Positions 1 through 13,097 of a stretch of 64,000 nt of DNA are shown in pieces. Position numbers and translations under genes: made by a program. Origin of the DNA: Trissonchulus latispiculum. Taxonomy: Eukaryota > Nematoda > Enoplea > Enoplida > Ironidae. The stretch spans positions 31,586 through 95,585 of the forward strand of contig JASAND010004194.1 in NCBI GenBank assembly GCA_030248195.1, read 5' to 3'. The notes beneath the pieces were generated by a model. It searched no databases. It saw nothing but the letters and a program-made list of their open reading frames with translations, and was not told the origin of the DNA. Positions within the stretch are counted from its first letter, which is position 1; each line of letters starts with the position of its first letter.

Positions 1-1802
1 TTTTTCCTCAAAGAGAAACTTAAGTCAAACCTTCTCCTTTTTTATTGTCTGGGAGGTTGTCTATCTCCCAGACTAGATAAAGGCTAGGTATGTTGCCTTG
101 CCTCTTTCTCTACGTAGTAGCAGTTGTCTTCGCTTGAACCCTTGGCCGAGGACAGGGCCAACAAAGAGGAAAACAGAAATTTGCATGCATTTCACCCAAG
201 TCATAAATAGAGGGGGGCCGTTCCCCCTCTCCGACAATAAAATAGTAATCAAAAGTAGCTAGATACATGAAGGTTGGTACAATTACAGGTATGTAATTTA
301 CAGAAATTATGTAATTTGCGTAATTATTCGAGAAAGTTACGAAATTTTGTAAAGTTGTTCCTTTGGTTACGTTTATATGTTAAAGAAAATTTCGCAAAGT
401 TTCGCCGAGTTTGAGCACCTAAAATTTATCAAAACTGGGTCAGTTGGGGGGGGAGGGTAATATTTTCCAAATCTCATTAATTTCCACCCCCAACGGCCAG
501 CTGGCTCAACCAGCCGCTGCGAGCCCTGTGTAAAAGGTGGCGACCTTCTAGAAAAATAGAAAGATCTAACTTTCTAGAAGCTTTGCCTCAAAATAAAAGA
601 GAATTTCCGCTTCCAGTCCCTATCACCGAACTCTTGTGGAATATTTCCTTGACTTCATTCAAAATTATGCAAAAGTGAGTGCTACCTTTATGCAAATTAA
701 TCTAAACTCTCCTTTTGTGTAAAGTCCAAGGTAGGACATAGCTAATTCACTTTCTCTTCAATTTCGAGCGCAATTCTTTTCATTCTGGATTCAAACTTCT
801 TAACGGTTGGCGGTTTGGGCGACTCCTTCTATTTTTGTCATCGTGGACGCCAACCTTGGATTTGGTCGGGGGTTATCTTCCCTCCCTTCTACCACTGACG
901 TAAGGTTTGTTCGTGTGTCATTATCAAAGTTCTGTAAATTTAATTTTGGTGCTTGTCCGCGTTTTTATGTTTAAATTTCCCTCGGTAAAAATTTATTTGA
1001 ATTTTTGAATATTGTCGTGCATTTGAAATTGGCCGAACTTTGTGTTTTGCTAAAAGTAAACTTGTGACTTGTGAAAATTAGGGCTGTGTCGTCTCTTTTC
1101 GGTTGGTTAGCGGTTAAGTGGTGGAAGTAATCAGACATATAGACAATCATTCACGAACCCTTGCAATCTTTATTGAAATCAAATTACTTTATTAGAATTC
1201 TAAATTCTACACTGTCAGCAAAACTGTCAGCACGGTCCCAAAATTTTCAGTTTCAGTCAGTATTCGCTTGAGTGCAACCCAGAGAGGTTGCTCTTCCTCC
1301 TCCCTTCGGTGCGTCTCCAGTACCATTGTCATGGCGTGGGGAATTCAACGCACCCTCCCAGGTTAGGCTAAAAAGTAGGACTTTTCTGGCCTTCGGGCCA
1401 GAAACGATTTTGAGAAAAATACAGTGAATACTTTCAATTTAGGGCCATATAGGCTTGTTATGCCTGGCCAGGAATTATGAGAATAAAACCCTATGTTAAG
1501 TTAAGGTGAGGACCCAACCCCTGAGGTTAAGCTAGAGGGTCCCTTTGCTACGATCCTAAAATATTGAGTTAGTAAAGTGTTAGTAGTTTTTGTTTAGTAA
1601 TGACTGCTTTGCAATCATTACTCACGAGGCTTAAATTAGCAAAATTCTTTACCAAATATTACAAAACTTCTTAAAGTTCTGCGTTAAAAGTCAGGTTTTA
1701 GAATTCCAAAAAACCTGCATCAAAAATATTCGCAAAATTCTTCAAAAAATCAGTAGTTAACATTACTACAATATGCATTTAAAATAGTAGCTACAGTTCT
1801 GA
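1..1802. other. No gene recognised (non-coding, AT-rich)
   Basis: I see no open frame with protein-like composition, no splice-bounded exon and no RNA gene here. There are a few short homopolymer runs and a GC-richer patch near 1260-1400, but nothing I can match to a family. Confidence 0.5.
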
Positions 1803-2230
1803 CCAGAAATAGTGTACCTACCCTTCGCGAATGCGAATAGCGTTCGCCAGATCGCGAAAGTGCGAACGGCCAAATTTTGTGAATGCTGACCTTTGTGACC
1901 CTTCGCACCCATTCGCAGTTTTGTGTATACCTAAGTCCATTATTCTTGACAGCTGTATTTACTTGGCATAGACAACTGACAGGGCACTGCTAAACTGATA
2001 CAAAGGCTACAAATAAAAGCTAGTACAAGTGATGGTTCTGATTGACAACAGTTGTTAATCTGTCTTTAAAGACTCAGCAGGGCGTATAAATTACTGGAGA
2101 TACCTTCGCGGTGGAGCGAATGCTAAGATTTGAATTTGTTCGCACCTTCGCGAAGAAATTCAGCATTCGCAAGCTGCGAATGGCTTCGCGAATTTGCGAA
2201 AATTCGCGAAAACAGGTACATTATTTCTGG
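1803..2230. mobile_element. MITE-like element with TTCGCGAA subterminal motifs
   Basis: The left end reads CCAGAAATAGTGTACCT and the right end is its inverted counterpart, AGGTACATTATTTCTGG apart from one mismatch. Just inside both ends are many copies of TTCGCGAA-like words (TTCGCGAATGCGAA, GAAAATTCGCGAAAA). There is no transposase frame, so it is non-autonomous. A second copy of the left end lies at 7138. I could not find a convincing target-site duplication, so the superfamily is unassigned; ends starting CAG would fit hAT. Confidence 0.6.
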
Positions 2231-2599
2231 CCACTGGACTGTAAGAATTTAAAATATTAATTAATGGTAATTAGAAATAGTCCTGGTCAGATTTGTAGTT
2301 ATTGTGTTTATAGTTAGAATTAGTTAGGTAGTAGTTAGCTAAGAAGTCGTATATTTGTGTATATGTGAATGTGTGGATGTAAGAGTGATATATGTGAATT
2401 TATGTGATTCTGATTGTGTGTGGTAACTCACGTATATTTCTTCTGTTTGACGAGGGTTGCGAGCTCTGCCAAAATGAACAATACTCAGATAGTAGGCAGG
2501 AATAAGGTGTAATGGTGATTTGTGTGAACGAGTATACCCAAATCTGATATGAGTGTATTCTAGTCTAGATGTGGTATAAATGTAGCATGAATGCATATT

Positions 2600-2740
2600 G
2601 GTTAGCGGTTTAATGTCAGACATGTCATGTCATGTTTAATGTCATGTCAGACATGCTACCGCTACACCACAGGGCCATCAGCTGAACTCCCATTGCAGGC
2701 TTATCAATCTTTCCTATGCCTGCTTCCCTTACACTTTGTT
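2600..2740 (-). repeat. tRNA-like SINE fragment (A-box end)
   Basis: On the minus strand this reads GGCCCTGTGGTGTAGCGGTAGCA, where TGGTGTAGCGG fits the A box of an RNA polymerase III tRNA promoter. Next to it is a block of about 75 bp (AGGAAAGATTGATAAGCC and GGGAGTTCAGCTGA) that recurs at 16991-17074. Shared sequence beside a tRNA-like promoter is the usual mark of a tRNA-derived SINE. It is not an intact tRNA gene, since no B box follows in order. Confidence 0.5.
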
Positions 2741-3505
2741 TGTTTCTTTTGAGGATAACCTGGGGGATCTCCCCGAGTAACAATTAGGGAGCCCTGGCAA
2801 AGATTGTTGTGTTGCTTGTAAGGGTAGCAGTTTGCTTTCTTTTGCTGCAAAACTAAGATATTATCGCTTACTAGATTGAGTCGAGCTGTCCCATGAGCTG
2901 TCCGCGTAGGACAGTATACTTGGACCAATAAAGGGCATTTACTTGGTGGATGCGGAACGATAGAATAAACGAGGCTTATATATATAAAATACTTTTCAAC
3001 TGAAAATGCTGTAAATTGACTGAAATATAGCTCTAGTATATACAGGTCGGAAGTATTTAATGGTTTTAGCAAAAATACATGTGCTTAGGGAGGGGCCTCC
3101 TCCCAGACTTGCAGCTCACCCAACAAAGGGGCCGCTCACCCACAGAATCCGGTTTTCAGGCTGCCTTCGCCCGTCGGTCACCCCCCCCCATCCCGAAAAA
3201 ATATTCGCCTCCTGCACATGCCCGGTTAGAACCCAATTCTTAAGCCAATTTTGTTTGAGAATATGTGCTTACACGTTATCATACATAGCTTAACAAATAA
3301 AGTAAGGGTACCAATACTTCAACAGGGGTAATTGCTCTTTCAGAACAAAAGTTAAGTTTTATTTTTGCATTCTCAATACGTTAGTGGATTGAACTGCAGG
3401 AATCGACGGTGGCAGCTTACTTTATAAAGCATTTTGAGATTTGAGTTTTGAGCATTTGATTTGAGATTTTAATTTGATTTTTAATTTTAATTCTTTTTGT
3501 GTTCA
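2741..3505. other. No gene recognised
   Basis: Short frames on both strands have low-complexity or proline-rich composition and no flanking splice signals. A C-run at 3181-3188 is the only notable simple sequence. Confidence 0.5.
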
Positions 3506-5368
3506 TGTGGACTCAGAGTTGGAAGTGGACAAGATTTTCAGTGTTTACATCCACGTTTGTCCACGCCGGTCTTGTCCACGTCCGCCCGCACATGCCCGCA
3601 TGTCCACGCTTCTAAATTTTGTCCACCAGTGCCCTACCCTCGTTTCAAAACAAATTTTCTTTTAGTAATCCTAGTTTTATTTCTATATTAGAGCCTTTAA
3701 AATTACACTTTTGCTTTTTAGTGTGCTTTTAACATTGTTTTCTCTTGAAATTTACTTTTGGCCGTATATTATATAAATACGTTTTCATGGGTTTTTGTAG
3801 CCTATGGAGGCCCTATAGGAGTCGAAATCAAACAGAAGTAAAATACACATGGATGAAATCATTGTGCCGAAGGCACAAAATTTTTTTAACTTCACTGAAA
3901 TCAATACGAATCGATAATTTGCTTCTTCAGCTAAAAATTTAGTGTTTTTAAGTGTATTGTACTTTTAAAAGTGCGAAAAACAATAAAAACACAAAGGTCA
4001 GATTTTCAATAGAACTTGATGATGAGTGGCGCAATTTTGGATTGGAATTTCCCCCATTCCTCCCCTGCAATAATAAAAGAAAAATCCCTGTAATAAAATT
4101 GGCATTCAAACTCTCAAGTCTTGTTATTAAAATATCATTAAAACTTAAATAATTTTGTTACAAAACAACAACGATAACAAGAAAATAATTTTTTAACATG
4201 GATTTCTCGAAGTGTGGCAAAGCTGAAGAAAAGCGACCAATTCAGGCTTCAAAAGAAACGTCTTCCCGAGGGCTATTTTTTCTGAAATTGTTTAATGATT
4301 AAGTAAGCTCAAGATTTTGAGGAAAATGTAAATTTTCTCTGATTTTCAATCAAAATTTTTAAGTTTGGGCGCTTATTTCTCTTGAACAGAATGAGAAAAT
4401 GCGAAACCATGAAAAATAGCCCTCGGTAATTGTCCCAAAAATGCGTGTGCAAAGCCATTTTGTAATTGATTGTATGAGTTATGAGAAAGCTGTGTTCCAA
4501 ACAATCTGGTTGCGACTATCAAACTTTTACATCTTTGTAATGCTGTGCTGTAGAGAGGGATGTCGCAGAGAGCTCTCCATTGGACATAACCTGTCCTTAG
4601 GACTACAAATATGGACATTACTTGATCGACGGACCAGCGCTGTTGCAGCTGTCGAAATCTTGCAATATTTGACTTTTCGAAAAATGGCCAGTTCCGGAAC
4701 TCGAAAAACTATTTTCGCTGATATCGCTTAAATTAAGGAATCACAAAATACTCTCGAGAGAAAGTTGTGGGTCTTGGTGAGAGGATTTGAATGACTATAA
4801 GTTTGGCCGGTAGGGTGGTCGCACTTCGCAGTGGAAGTTATGGCGGATTTTATGTAATTTTTCTAAAACGCAAATGTTCACTTTTCTAAAATGTTTTACT
4901 GGCTAAGCTATGTAATTGTAGCAAATTTGAATAAATTTCAACGATAATTGCGCTTTTAAAGCTCAAAGACTCGGGAACCCGAACCAGCACCTTAAGCATT
5001 GTAATTATTGTGAAGGAAATAGATCATTATGGTTGTTTTTTCCAGCAAACATCAAGTAATCACACGAACGCCTGCAGGGAGTACAGTATTAAAAGGATTT
5101 AAAGAGAAATGGGGTCAGCAAAGCTAAAAACTCGCATAAAATGATGCCAGCACAATAAAATATAACAATGGAAAACTGAAAATAACCAACATAAAAACGA
5201 TTATATAAAGCTAGGTTGAATTTTAACGCTTTTTATAAAAAAACGGGTGACGAAAATTTTGTCCACATTTGTCCACGTGGACAAGCCTTCTGTCCATGTC
5301 CACTAAACCCGCGGGTACCCGCAGGTGCCCGCGGGTACCCGCGTCCACCTTCCAACTCTGTGTGGACT
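3506..5368. mobile_element. Non-autonomous DNA transposon, 1.85 kb, 8-bp TSD
   Basis: TGTGGACT occurs exactly at 3506-3513 and 5361-5368 and brackets an element running 3514-5360. The termini are inverted: CAGAGTTGGAAGTGGAC on the left, GTCCACCTTCCAACTCTG on the right. Inside each end are repeated GTCCAC words, and near the right end repeated CGGGTACCCGC. An 8-bp duplication with CAG-type ends is typical of the hAT superfamily, so I call it hAT-like. No hAT transposase is visible; internal frames are short and AT-biased. It contains a copy of a TTAA-ended repeat (about 4165-4995), a nested insertion. A related right end lies at 16200-16308. Confidence 0.75.
4165..4995. mobile_element. TTAA-ended repeat, copy 1 (left end missing), nested
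   Basis: This tract aligns by eye along most of its length with 50930-51893, for example CATGGATTTCTCGAAGTGTGG near the left and GGCTTCAAAAGAAACGTCT further in. It ends in AACCAGCACCTTAA, the same terminus as the other copy. The left terminal repeat is not recognisable here. It lies inside the 3514-5360 element. A frame of 96 codons on the plus strand (4441-4731) has no family resemblance and is probably chance. Confidence 0.6.
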
Positions 5369-5463
5369 TTTCAGCTCTAAATATTTAAGTATATACAACA
5401 TTAATTGGACCTCTATGGATGATTTTAAGTGTCCTCTCATAATGTGATTTAAATTATCTTTAA

Positions 5464-6470
5464 TAGTGATGTGGATCGGATCGGATCGGCAGTAAACAAT
5501 TTAACCGATCCGATCCAGTAAAATTATTTGTCGATCCGATCCGATCCGATCCGGGTCCTGGATCGGTCGATCCGATCCGGCGATCCGGGTTCGCTTCTTC
5601 AAAAAGCTAGATGAAACTTATTTTAAAGTCGGATTTACAGTGTCAAGCACGTCTTGCACACTAATTTGACTGAGCTAGCTTCATTTTATTATTCCGACAA
5701 ACAAATGCAGAAGGAATTAAGAAAGGTTGCTGACGTAAATTTCGAGGAAACAGAACACTAGACAATGAATGAACGCTACGTACTGAGCAAATCGTAACGT
5801 AACAAAGAAAATACGAAACAATGTTATCAATTAAAGGGTATAAGGCTATGAATCAAGTTCTTCGAAACTAAAACTGTAGTTTTTTTTGGACTATTGGATG
5901 TTCCTGGATGGAACTCAATTAGAATTTAATTGTTGGAGAGTTGGAGGCTGAACTGAAGCTTGAATGGCAGCAGAAATATCAAACAATCTGTTTCATTTTT
6001 TGGAAGATGTTTTAAACATTTTTTGCTGATTTTGAAAACTCAGTTACTTGTAAACTCACTTGAGCTTACGTTTACAGTTCTCAAGTCTGACAAACTTTGC
6101 TCAAATAAAAGAAGAGAAAGTTTCATGAAACATTGACAACCTTAGCTTACGATTCAACTAGTGCAAATTCAAGTGCAAACCTTCAAGATTTCATGAAATT
6201 GGTCCCAGATCTTGCTTTCGCAAGTAGATACCATCGCATACAATGTGATGTACTGTACGCAAGTAATAAGTTACTGTTCACTAAGTGCAAATCTATGCAG
6301 CTTATATTCTCCCTGGGAAAGTAAAAAACTTGGAGCAGCAAACAGTGTAGAAGGGAAATAGTAAAAGGAAACGCTTGCGCACCAAATAAAACAGCAATTG
6401 AAGTCATGTTTGGTGAAAACTGTAGTAATTTATATGTTGATTGAAATCTAGCCGGATCGCCGATCCGAGT
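5464..6470. repeat. GATCCG-rich element remnant
   Basis: Next to a TAGTGATGTGG start lie many GGATCGGATC words, in both orientations, up to about 5590. A shorter cluster (GCCGGATCGCCGATCCG) lies at 6451-6467. The layout, repeated short words near each end of a kilobase-sized unit, matches other elements here. The far terminus is not preserved; a TTAA element begins immediately after it at 6474. No TSD was found. Confidence 0.45.
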
Positions 6471-6473
6471 GGC

Positions 6474-6900
6474 TTAAGGTGGTGGTTTCCTTTTGTGTAA
6501 ATTTGACCCTACAGGCTTCAATTCTTTATGAAAGTAGATGAAACTTTCCAAATATGCTATTTTGGTGCTCTTTAACATTCTCGGACCAGTCCCGCATTTT
6601 TAGGTGAAAAGATGAGAAATTTTCGGTTTTTGGCATTATACTCTCAGTAGGTAGTCGATACATCAGATTGGTTGTTATGGATGGAAAGAGGGTGCAAAAA
6701 CGAACATTTTTGCTTTGCTTTTACAACCTTTGAGCTATCTCTCAGGGTTAAGTCAGTATAAGCCAAAAACGATTTTTGGGGTCAAAAAACTGCCATTTTC
6801 GAAAAAATCAGTTTTTTCAAAATAACTGCTAAATGCTACGAACAATTTTCGGTTATTTATACTCAATCAATACGCGGTCAAATACCGCCGTCGCCTACCC
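6474..6900. mobile_element. TTAAGGTGGTGG-ended repeat, partial
   Basis: It starts TTAAGGTGGTGGTTTCC, matching the inverted right end of the complete element at 30441-31381. It then runs parallel to that element's left half (shared AGATGAAACTTTCCAAATAT-like tract, GGTTGTTATGG, AAGCCAAAAACGATTTT). The opposite end is absent. Non-coding. Confidence 0.55.
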
Positions 6901-7137
6901 TCCGACTCCTTTCTGCAGCCAAACTTTTTTCTGTTTTACCCTTCCGAGGGGTGTAATAGACTTCCGCCATCTTTGTCGCCGTTGATCTGCAGGCTCAACA
7001 TAGGTTGCCCTGGGGGCGACTGAAATAACCGTACGTCAGAACTGCTTGGGGGTCAACTTTTCTATCCTTGACCGTCGCCCCTCCGTCTCTTGTCCATCTT
7101 TCAGAATGGACCACAGAGGGCAGCATTCCATACAGTC
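6901..7137. other. No gene recognised
   Basis: Slightly GC-richer unique-looking sequence with no supported exon. Confidence 0.4.
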
Positions 7138-7255
7138 CCGGCCAGAAATAATGTACAAATCATTGCGAAATTTCGCAAATTCGCGAAGACATTCGCAATT
7201 TCTTCACGAAGGCGCGAATGACCTCTCGGACAAAACTTCGCGAAGGTGTTGATAA
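7138..7255. mobile_element. TTCGCGAA MITE, left-end fragment
   Basis: It begins GGCCAGAAATAATGTAC, the same end as the 1803-2230 element, and continues with TTCGCAAATTCGCGAAG and other TTCGCGAA-like words. The sequence then diverges, with no matching right end before the TA microsatellite. Confidence 0.5.
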
Positions 7256-7351
7256 CTTCAATTTCGAAGCTGTGAAAAAGGAAACTGAAACTGATATGAT
7301 ATGTACGTGTAATATTGTAACATAGCCTTGCTTTAATAGTCTTCCCACCGT

Positions 7352-8262
<911 letters not shown>

Positions 8263-8709
8263 TTGACTACTAGAGATGAGCCTTTCGGCCCGCCGGCCCG
8301 ACCCGGCCCGCGGGCCGGGCCGGGCCGGGACGAGAAATTTTTTAACTGCGGGTCGGAGCGGGACGAAACGGGACGGATCAACTCTAGAAAATGTTGTAAA
8401 ATCACTAAAATTAGCTATACATTTACTGATTCTGGTTATTTTATGGAGAAATTTAATATTTCGTAGCATAATTTCGCCTCTCCATCTTGCATTGAAGCCT
8501 TTAAAATAATATTGTTTGTAAAATTTTGGAATTTTTCTTTTGACGTGCCGGGCCGGGCCGAATTTTGGAACGGGCCGGGCCGAGCCCAGCCGAGCCGGGC
8601 CAAAACATTTTGCCAGCTGGCCCGGCCGGGCCGGGCCGAGGAAAATTTGGAGCGGGCCGGGCCGGGCCGGCCCGAAAAAATCCGGCCCGTGCTCATCTCT
8701 ATTGACTAC
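8263..8709. mobile_element. hAT-like MITE with GGCCGGGC arrays, copy 1
   Basis: The target duplication TTGACTAC is exact at 8263-8270 and 8702-8709. The element (8271-8701, 431 bp) has perfect 11-bp inverted ends, TAGAGATGAGC and GCTCATCTCTA. The duplication fits the nTnnnnAn preference known for hAT insertions. Inside each end are dense GGCCGGGC/GCCCGGCC words; the middle is AT-rich (TTGCATTGAAGCC and neighbours) and shared with copy 2 at 10301-10679. There is no coding capacity; frames are Arg/Pro/Gly-rich by-products of the GC arrays. Confidence 0.88.
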
Positions 8710-9558
8710 CCCCTTTAAGGCACCCTGGTTTGTCCTCGGTTGGTCAACGTCGGTGTAACGGTTCTGTGAGCCATGAACATATTCACCCTTCCATTTTGTG
8801 GTTTAATTTTACCCAATTCTGAACTGTGGTAGTTTTTTCCAACCACCTACTGACCGTCTGGCCTGCTACTCGGTCGGGCAAATGGCGCATGAACAACAAC
8901 AAGACTTGGTCATTGTTAACTTTAAAATAAAAAACCTAAACTTTAATTCTTTCCTCCTAGCAAACTTCAAACGATGTTGTACACGCTCTATCAGAACATT
9001 GAAGAAGACAACCATTGCTTATACAAAGTTACGGGGGAAAGAAAAAGAAAGAAAGCACAAAGTTGAGTTTTCATTTTGAAGGGGGAACCAAAAAGCACCA
9101 AAACATTTCCCTCCGATTTTTATGAAATGTAGAAATCCTGACGTTTCCGAAGTCTCGGAACTCAAAACGTATGTCCGTTCATGGATTGCGCTTTCATGTA
9201 GTTATCTCAGTCCAAGTGTACATCCTGATATTGAAAGACTTTAGCTTATAATTTCATACACGTGTATGTTCATTTGCCCCCGATTGCTATAATTAATTAC
9301 AAGAAAAGTCGAATTGTAGCAACGCCAAACTTTGGATAATTGTAGGGGTTCACAATTACTTAGCCCATTAATTAACAAATGTTATTGTTATTGCATATTA
9401 CATTACACATTTTTACATATATAATTGATTTTGACAAGTTATCGCCTAAGTTGGAATAAAGTAGCGTCGATTCGCGGCCCCCCAGCATACAGCCAATTCT
9501 CAAATTTAAAATATGAACTTAGACAGTTTATTCAAAGCGAAGCTTGGTTTGGCCAACA
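8710..9558. other. No gene recognised downstream of the GT92 gene
   Basis: AT-rich intergenic sequence. Short frames such as 8882-9079 have no supporting signals. Confidence 0.45.
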
Positions 9559-9564
9559 TTTATT
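9559..9564 (-). promoter_or_regulatory. Poly(A) signal of the GT92 gene
   Basis: AATAAA on the minus strand, about 45 bases beyond the stop codon at 9610-9612. This gives the gene a very short 3' untranslated region. Confidence 0.75.
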
Positions 9565-9609
9565 TTCGAACAAATGAAATACGACCAAATGAAATAAGAT
9601 GAAATGAAA

Positions 9610-12600
9610 TCAGCCAGCATTCACCAGCTGTCGAGTTTCTGTCACTCGTCGCATCAGCTGATACTTAAAGCGCAGGAGACTTTCATCCTTGACCTTATCC
9701 GACACCAATTCCGGGCACATGTCACGTGACTCCACCGGACAGTCCCGCTTGTAGTGATGTTTCAGGGCCAGCTCGGGACTGAGGAAAATGGTTTTATGCA
9801 AATTAGATGAGACCTTATGGAGGGGAAAGTGGGTGAACACGGTCAGAGCGTTGGGAATGTAGACAAAACTTTTACCATAGATCCCCGGTAGACTGATATG
9901 CCGGGATCTATAGTAGTGTTTGAGCATATGCATCTGGGGTGGGATATTTACCGTCTCGAGAGCCTTGTGGGCGAACATATTCGGAATCTCGGGGTCGATG
10001 ACGCCGACTTTGACGGCGTCAGAGTTGCTTTCGCTCTCGGTGAGGTTGTCAAAGAAGAAGGCATTTCGAGCGGAGAAGGCTGACCATTTGTCTGAAATAA
10101 AACAGAAAGAAAGGCGAAATAACTGTTAAATCCGGATAATTGCTGACATAAAGCTTTCCTATAAATAGGTATTGTAAGTTGGAGCAGTAATAAATAAAGC
10201 AACAATTATATATGTCCTGAACTTATTTTATGTTATTTATATTTTATAAATGTTATTATATGTTATATATTATTATATGTTATTATTATCTGTCCTGAAC
10301 TAGAGATGAGCATTTTGGCCATCCGACCCGGCGGCCTGGCCGAGAAATTTTTTAACTGCGGGCCGAAACGGGCCGAAACAGCTCTAGAAAATGCTATGAA
10401 ACCACTAAATTAGCTAAACGTTTACTCATTCCGGTTATTTTACTGCAAAATTTAACATTTCATAGCATAATTTAGCCACTCCATCTTGCATTGAAGCCTT
10501 TAAAATAATCGCTAGTAAAATTTTGGAATTTTTCTTTTGGCCGGACCGAATTTTGTCAGCTTTTGGGCCGAGCCAGGCCGAAGAAGTTTGGCAGCCGGCC
10601 TGGCCGGGCCGGGCCGAGCGAGACTTTGGAGCGGGACTGGCCAGGCCGGGCCCAAAAATCCGGCCCGTGCTCATCTCTATTCTGAACGTTCTTTTTCGTG
10701 TTTGTGAAAGCAAGAAAAATTCGTCTCTTCGCAAATTTTCCTCCAATGCTTTTTTGTCAAAATTGTGTTTCAACGACCTGGCTGGGGAGGAGTTCGTGCC
10801 ATCTTCATTTCTCCCTTGGCTTTGTGCTAAAAAAACGAATTCCGAAAAACTAGCATTTATGGCGGCTTTTAATACGAATTCCAAAAAGGTAGCATTCCTC
10901 GCGGTGAGGAAACTAAGACACAGCATGGCAGAATGACATTTAAAGCTGTTCAGATGTGCTTGCACGCCACAGGTGTCTAACAGCAGCACCTGCACAACAA
11001 CAAGTACTCTACGGCGTACCTTTAGGCCCCGGATCCGGCACAGCACTGAGCATATCCGACCAATTGGAATGGAGGATGGGGACCACGACCTCATCGATAT
11101 CGATGATCAGCGCAAACTGATGACTGTAGAGTGATCGATAGAGACAGTCGTTGTAGGGAATGATCTCATTGCGTCGTTTCTGTTGCCTGTTTCGATGGAT
11201 ATATTCCGATCGATAGCTGGGGATATTGGGCAGGCCCGGGGGGAGGGTCAGGGGTACCAGATCTAGCCTACCCTGGGTGACGTAGTGGCTCAGAACCCGA
11301 CGAATGCTGGGATGAACGCCGTAGGTGTACATGATGACCTTTTCCGCGCCGAACAGGAAAACGGCCTCAAACCATTCAATCAGCCGATCGGAGATGTCGT
11401 CCAGAAAGTCCATACCTGGAAAGCAAAAAATAATTCACGTTAGTTTAATTGACATATAGTTATTTATTGAACACTGAAACTAGGAAATGCCACTACAGCA
11501 CCTCTGACCAGAAAAATTCTGTCCTGAAGTGGAAAGCCAAACCACAATCTTCGGTTTAGATCACCAACGCTGATCCGATTGAGCCGCCGAAGCACAATCG
11601 AACCAAGTTTAATATCTGAATGAAAATTTGAATTCAAATCCAAACATGTTTAGCTAATGAGTTTGACAGGATTATGCTTAGTTCAACTGAACTGCATATT
11701 CCTATTGGTTTGTGAGGTGATGGGAAAACCCAAATGGGATAATTTTCAAAAACGATGACTGTGGAAAATACATGAGCCGATCATACCACAATATGCAGCG
11801 CCGCGCCGTCCCTAAGGCAAAGCCTTAATCTAGAGCCATAGCTGATTTACTGCTTTCTTAGTAAATTTTTACCATTTATTCCACGATTAATGCATTATAT
11901 GCCGTCCTACAGAGTTGGTGCCGCAGAATTTACTTCATTTTCTATGATAATCATCACTTATCAGTACAGAAACAGAAAAATAATAAAGTTTTCGTTTACT
12001 GACCTTTGACACAAACCACAGTATGGCTGCGATTCTGAGTCTGGTACTGGGAACGGTCAACGTATTTTATGGGCAGCAAATTGTTGGCTTGCTGACATCG
12101 AGCCGTGGTGATGGAAACGTTGACCGGAACCGGATGCAGGGTTTCCGGAACCGGACAGGAAATCAGGACGGGGGAGAGGAAGGAGGTTCGGGGATCCCAA
12201 CTTTTGAGCCAGATCTCTCGAAAGGAGGCTGAGACAACGGCCAGCGGTTCGGTGGAATTTGGTGACCAAAATTGACAGTAGAAATTGCCCCGGGGAATAT
12301 CGCCGGTGACCATTTTTTGGTCCGCCATGGCCAGAACTTGAACGGTGCTGTTTTGATTCTGAAACAAACAAAAATATATAGAAAGCAAACATTCAGCAAA
12401 TAATTGATCAACCAACCAACCCAAGTCCATATATACACATAATCAGACCTTTGAAATTGCAAAATTTAAATTTTTAATCTCCAACTGCTAAAATAATTTA
12501 GTTGTCTCGCATTACTTATATTTACTATTCCGATCCATATCATTGCTTCTAATAAATCTTCACACAGAACATGCAGAATTGAGCCGGTGAAAGGTCGCAA

Positions 12601-13097
12601 ACAAGAAAATGTCATAGTTCATTTGAAACTCATAATGCTTCCGAGTCACCACCACACCATCAGCAACAACTAACCATTTTAAAATCCTCCACAAATCGGC
12701 TGTCATAGTAGGCCGACATCAGATGAAGATCGAAATCCGCATTGGTGGCAGTCTGCCAAATCCCATCCGTCAAAATCCCACCAGCCGGAGGCGGATGAAG
12801 TCGCCAGACGCAGTGGATCAGCTCCACACTCTTTCGCTGGCCGCCCAGTCGTAGCGTTGGCGAAACGGTCGGCGAATCGTGCCGGGGCATTTTGAGACTG
12901 TTCATATAGTCGAAAATGTCCACGGCCGACCGGGCCATAGACTGGTACGTCTGCCAGCTTTCGGTCAAATAGGAGTCGATCAAATGTGCCCCGCCCGGCC
13001 CACTTGATCGACTGCGAAATCGCCATCCCAAAATGGCAATCCATAGGCTGGTCAGCAGAATTTCGATCCAAAATCGATATCGTTGACGTGACTGCAT
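9610..13097 (-). CDS. Glycosyltransferase family 92 protein, four exons
   Basis: Exons on the minus strand are 13097-12675, 12358-12004, 11415-11020 and 10091-9610. Junctions are ATG/GTTAGT, TTTCAG/AAT, AAAG/GTCAGT, TTCCAG/GTATGG, AAAG/GTACGC and TTTCAG/ACAAA, in phases 0, 1 and 1. They join to 551 residues plus stop. I chose the ATG at 13097 because the frame farther upstream has only a GTG, and it places a hydrophobic stretch (about residues 9-25, FWIEILLTSLWIAILGW) as an N-terminal type II anchor. The lumenal domain shows GT92 hallmarks: CVKGMDFL near 257, EWFEAVFLFGAEKV near 273, YNDCLYR at 347-353, the metal/nucleotide-sugar motif DIDEV at 365, and a late HYKRDC. Known family members transfer galactose to glycans in the Golgi; the substrate here is unknown. 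Several N-x-S/T sites (NQNST, NVS, NRS) suit a Golgi-lumen protein. No frameshift or stop is seen, so the gene looks functional. Confidence 0.9.
10293..10687. mobile_element. hAT-like MITE with GGCCGGGC arrays, copy 2, in GT92 intron 3
   Basis: The element is 10301-10679 (379 bp) with the same 11-bp ends TAGAGATGAGC/GCTCATCTCTA as copy 1. Flanks TCCTGAAC (10293-10300) and TTCTGAAC (10680-10687) differ at one base, a decayed 8-bp duplication. The AT-rich core parallels copy 1; the GC arrays are shorter and more degraded. It lies wholly between the GT92 exons at 11020 and 10091, so it does not alter the protein. Confidence 0.85.

Noticed and set aside
10435..11094. 219-residue minus-strand frame
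   Set aside because: It crosses the GT92 exon 3 donor and the intronic MITE in a frame different from the exon; an artefact.
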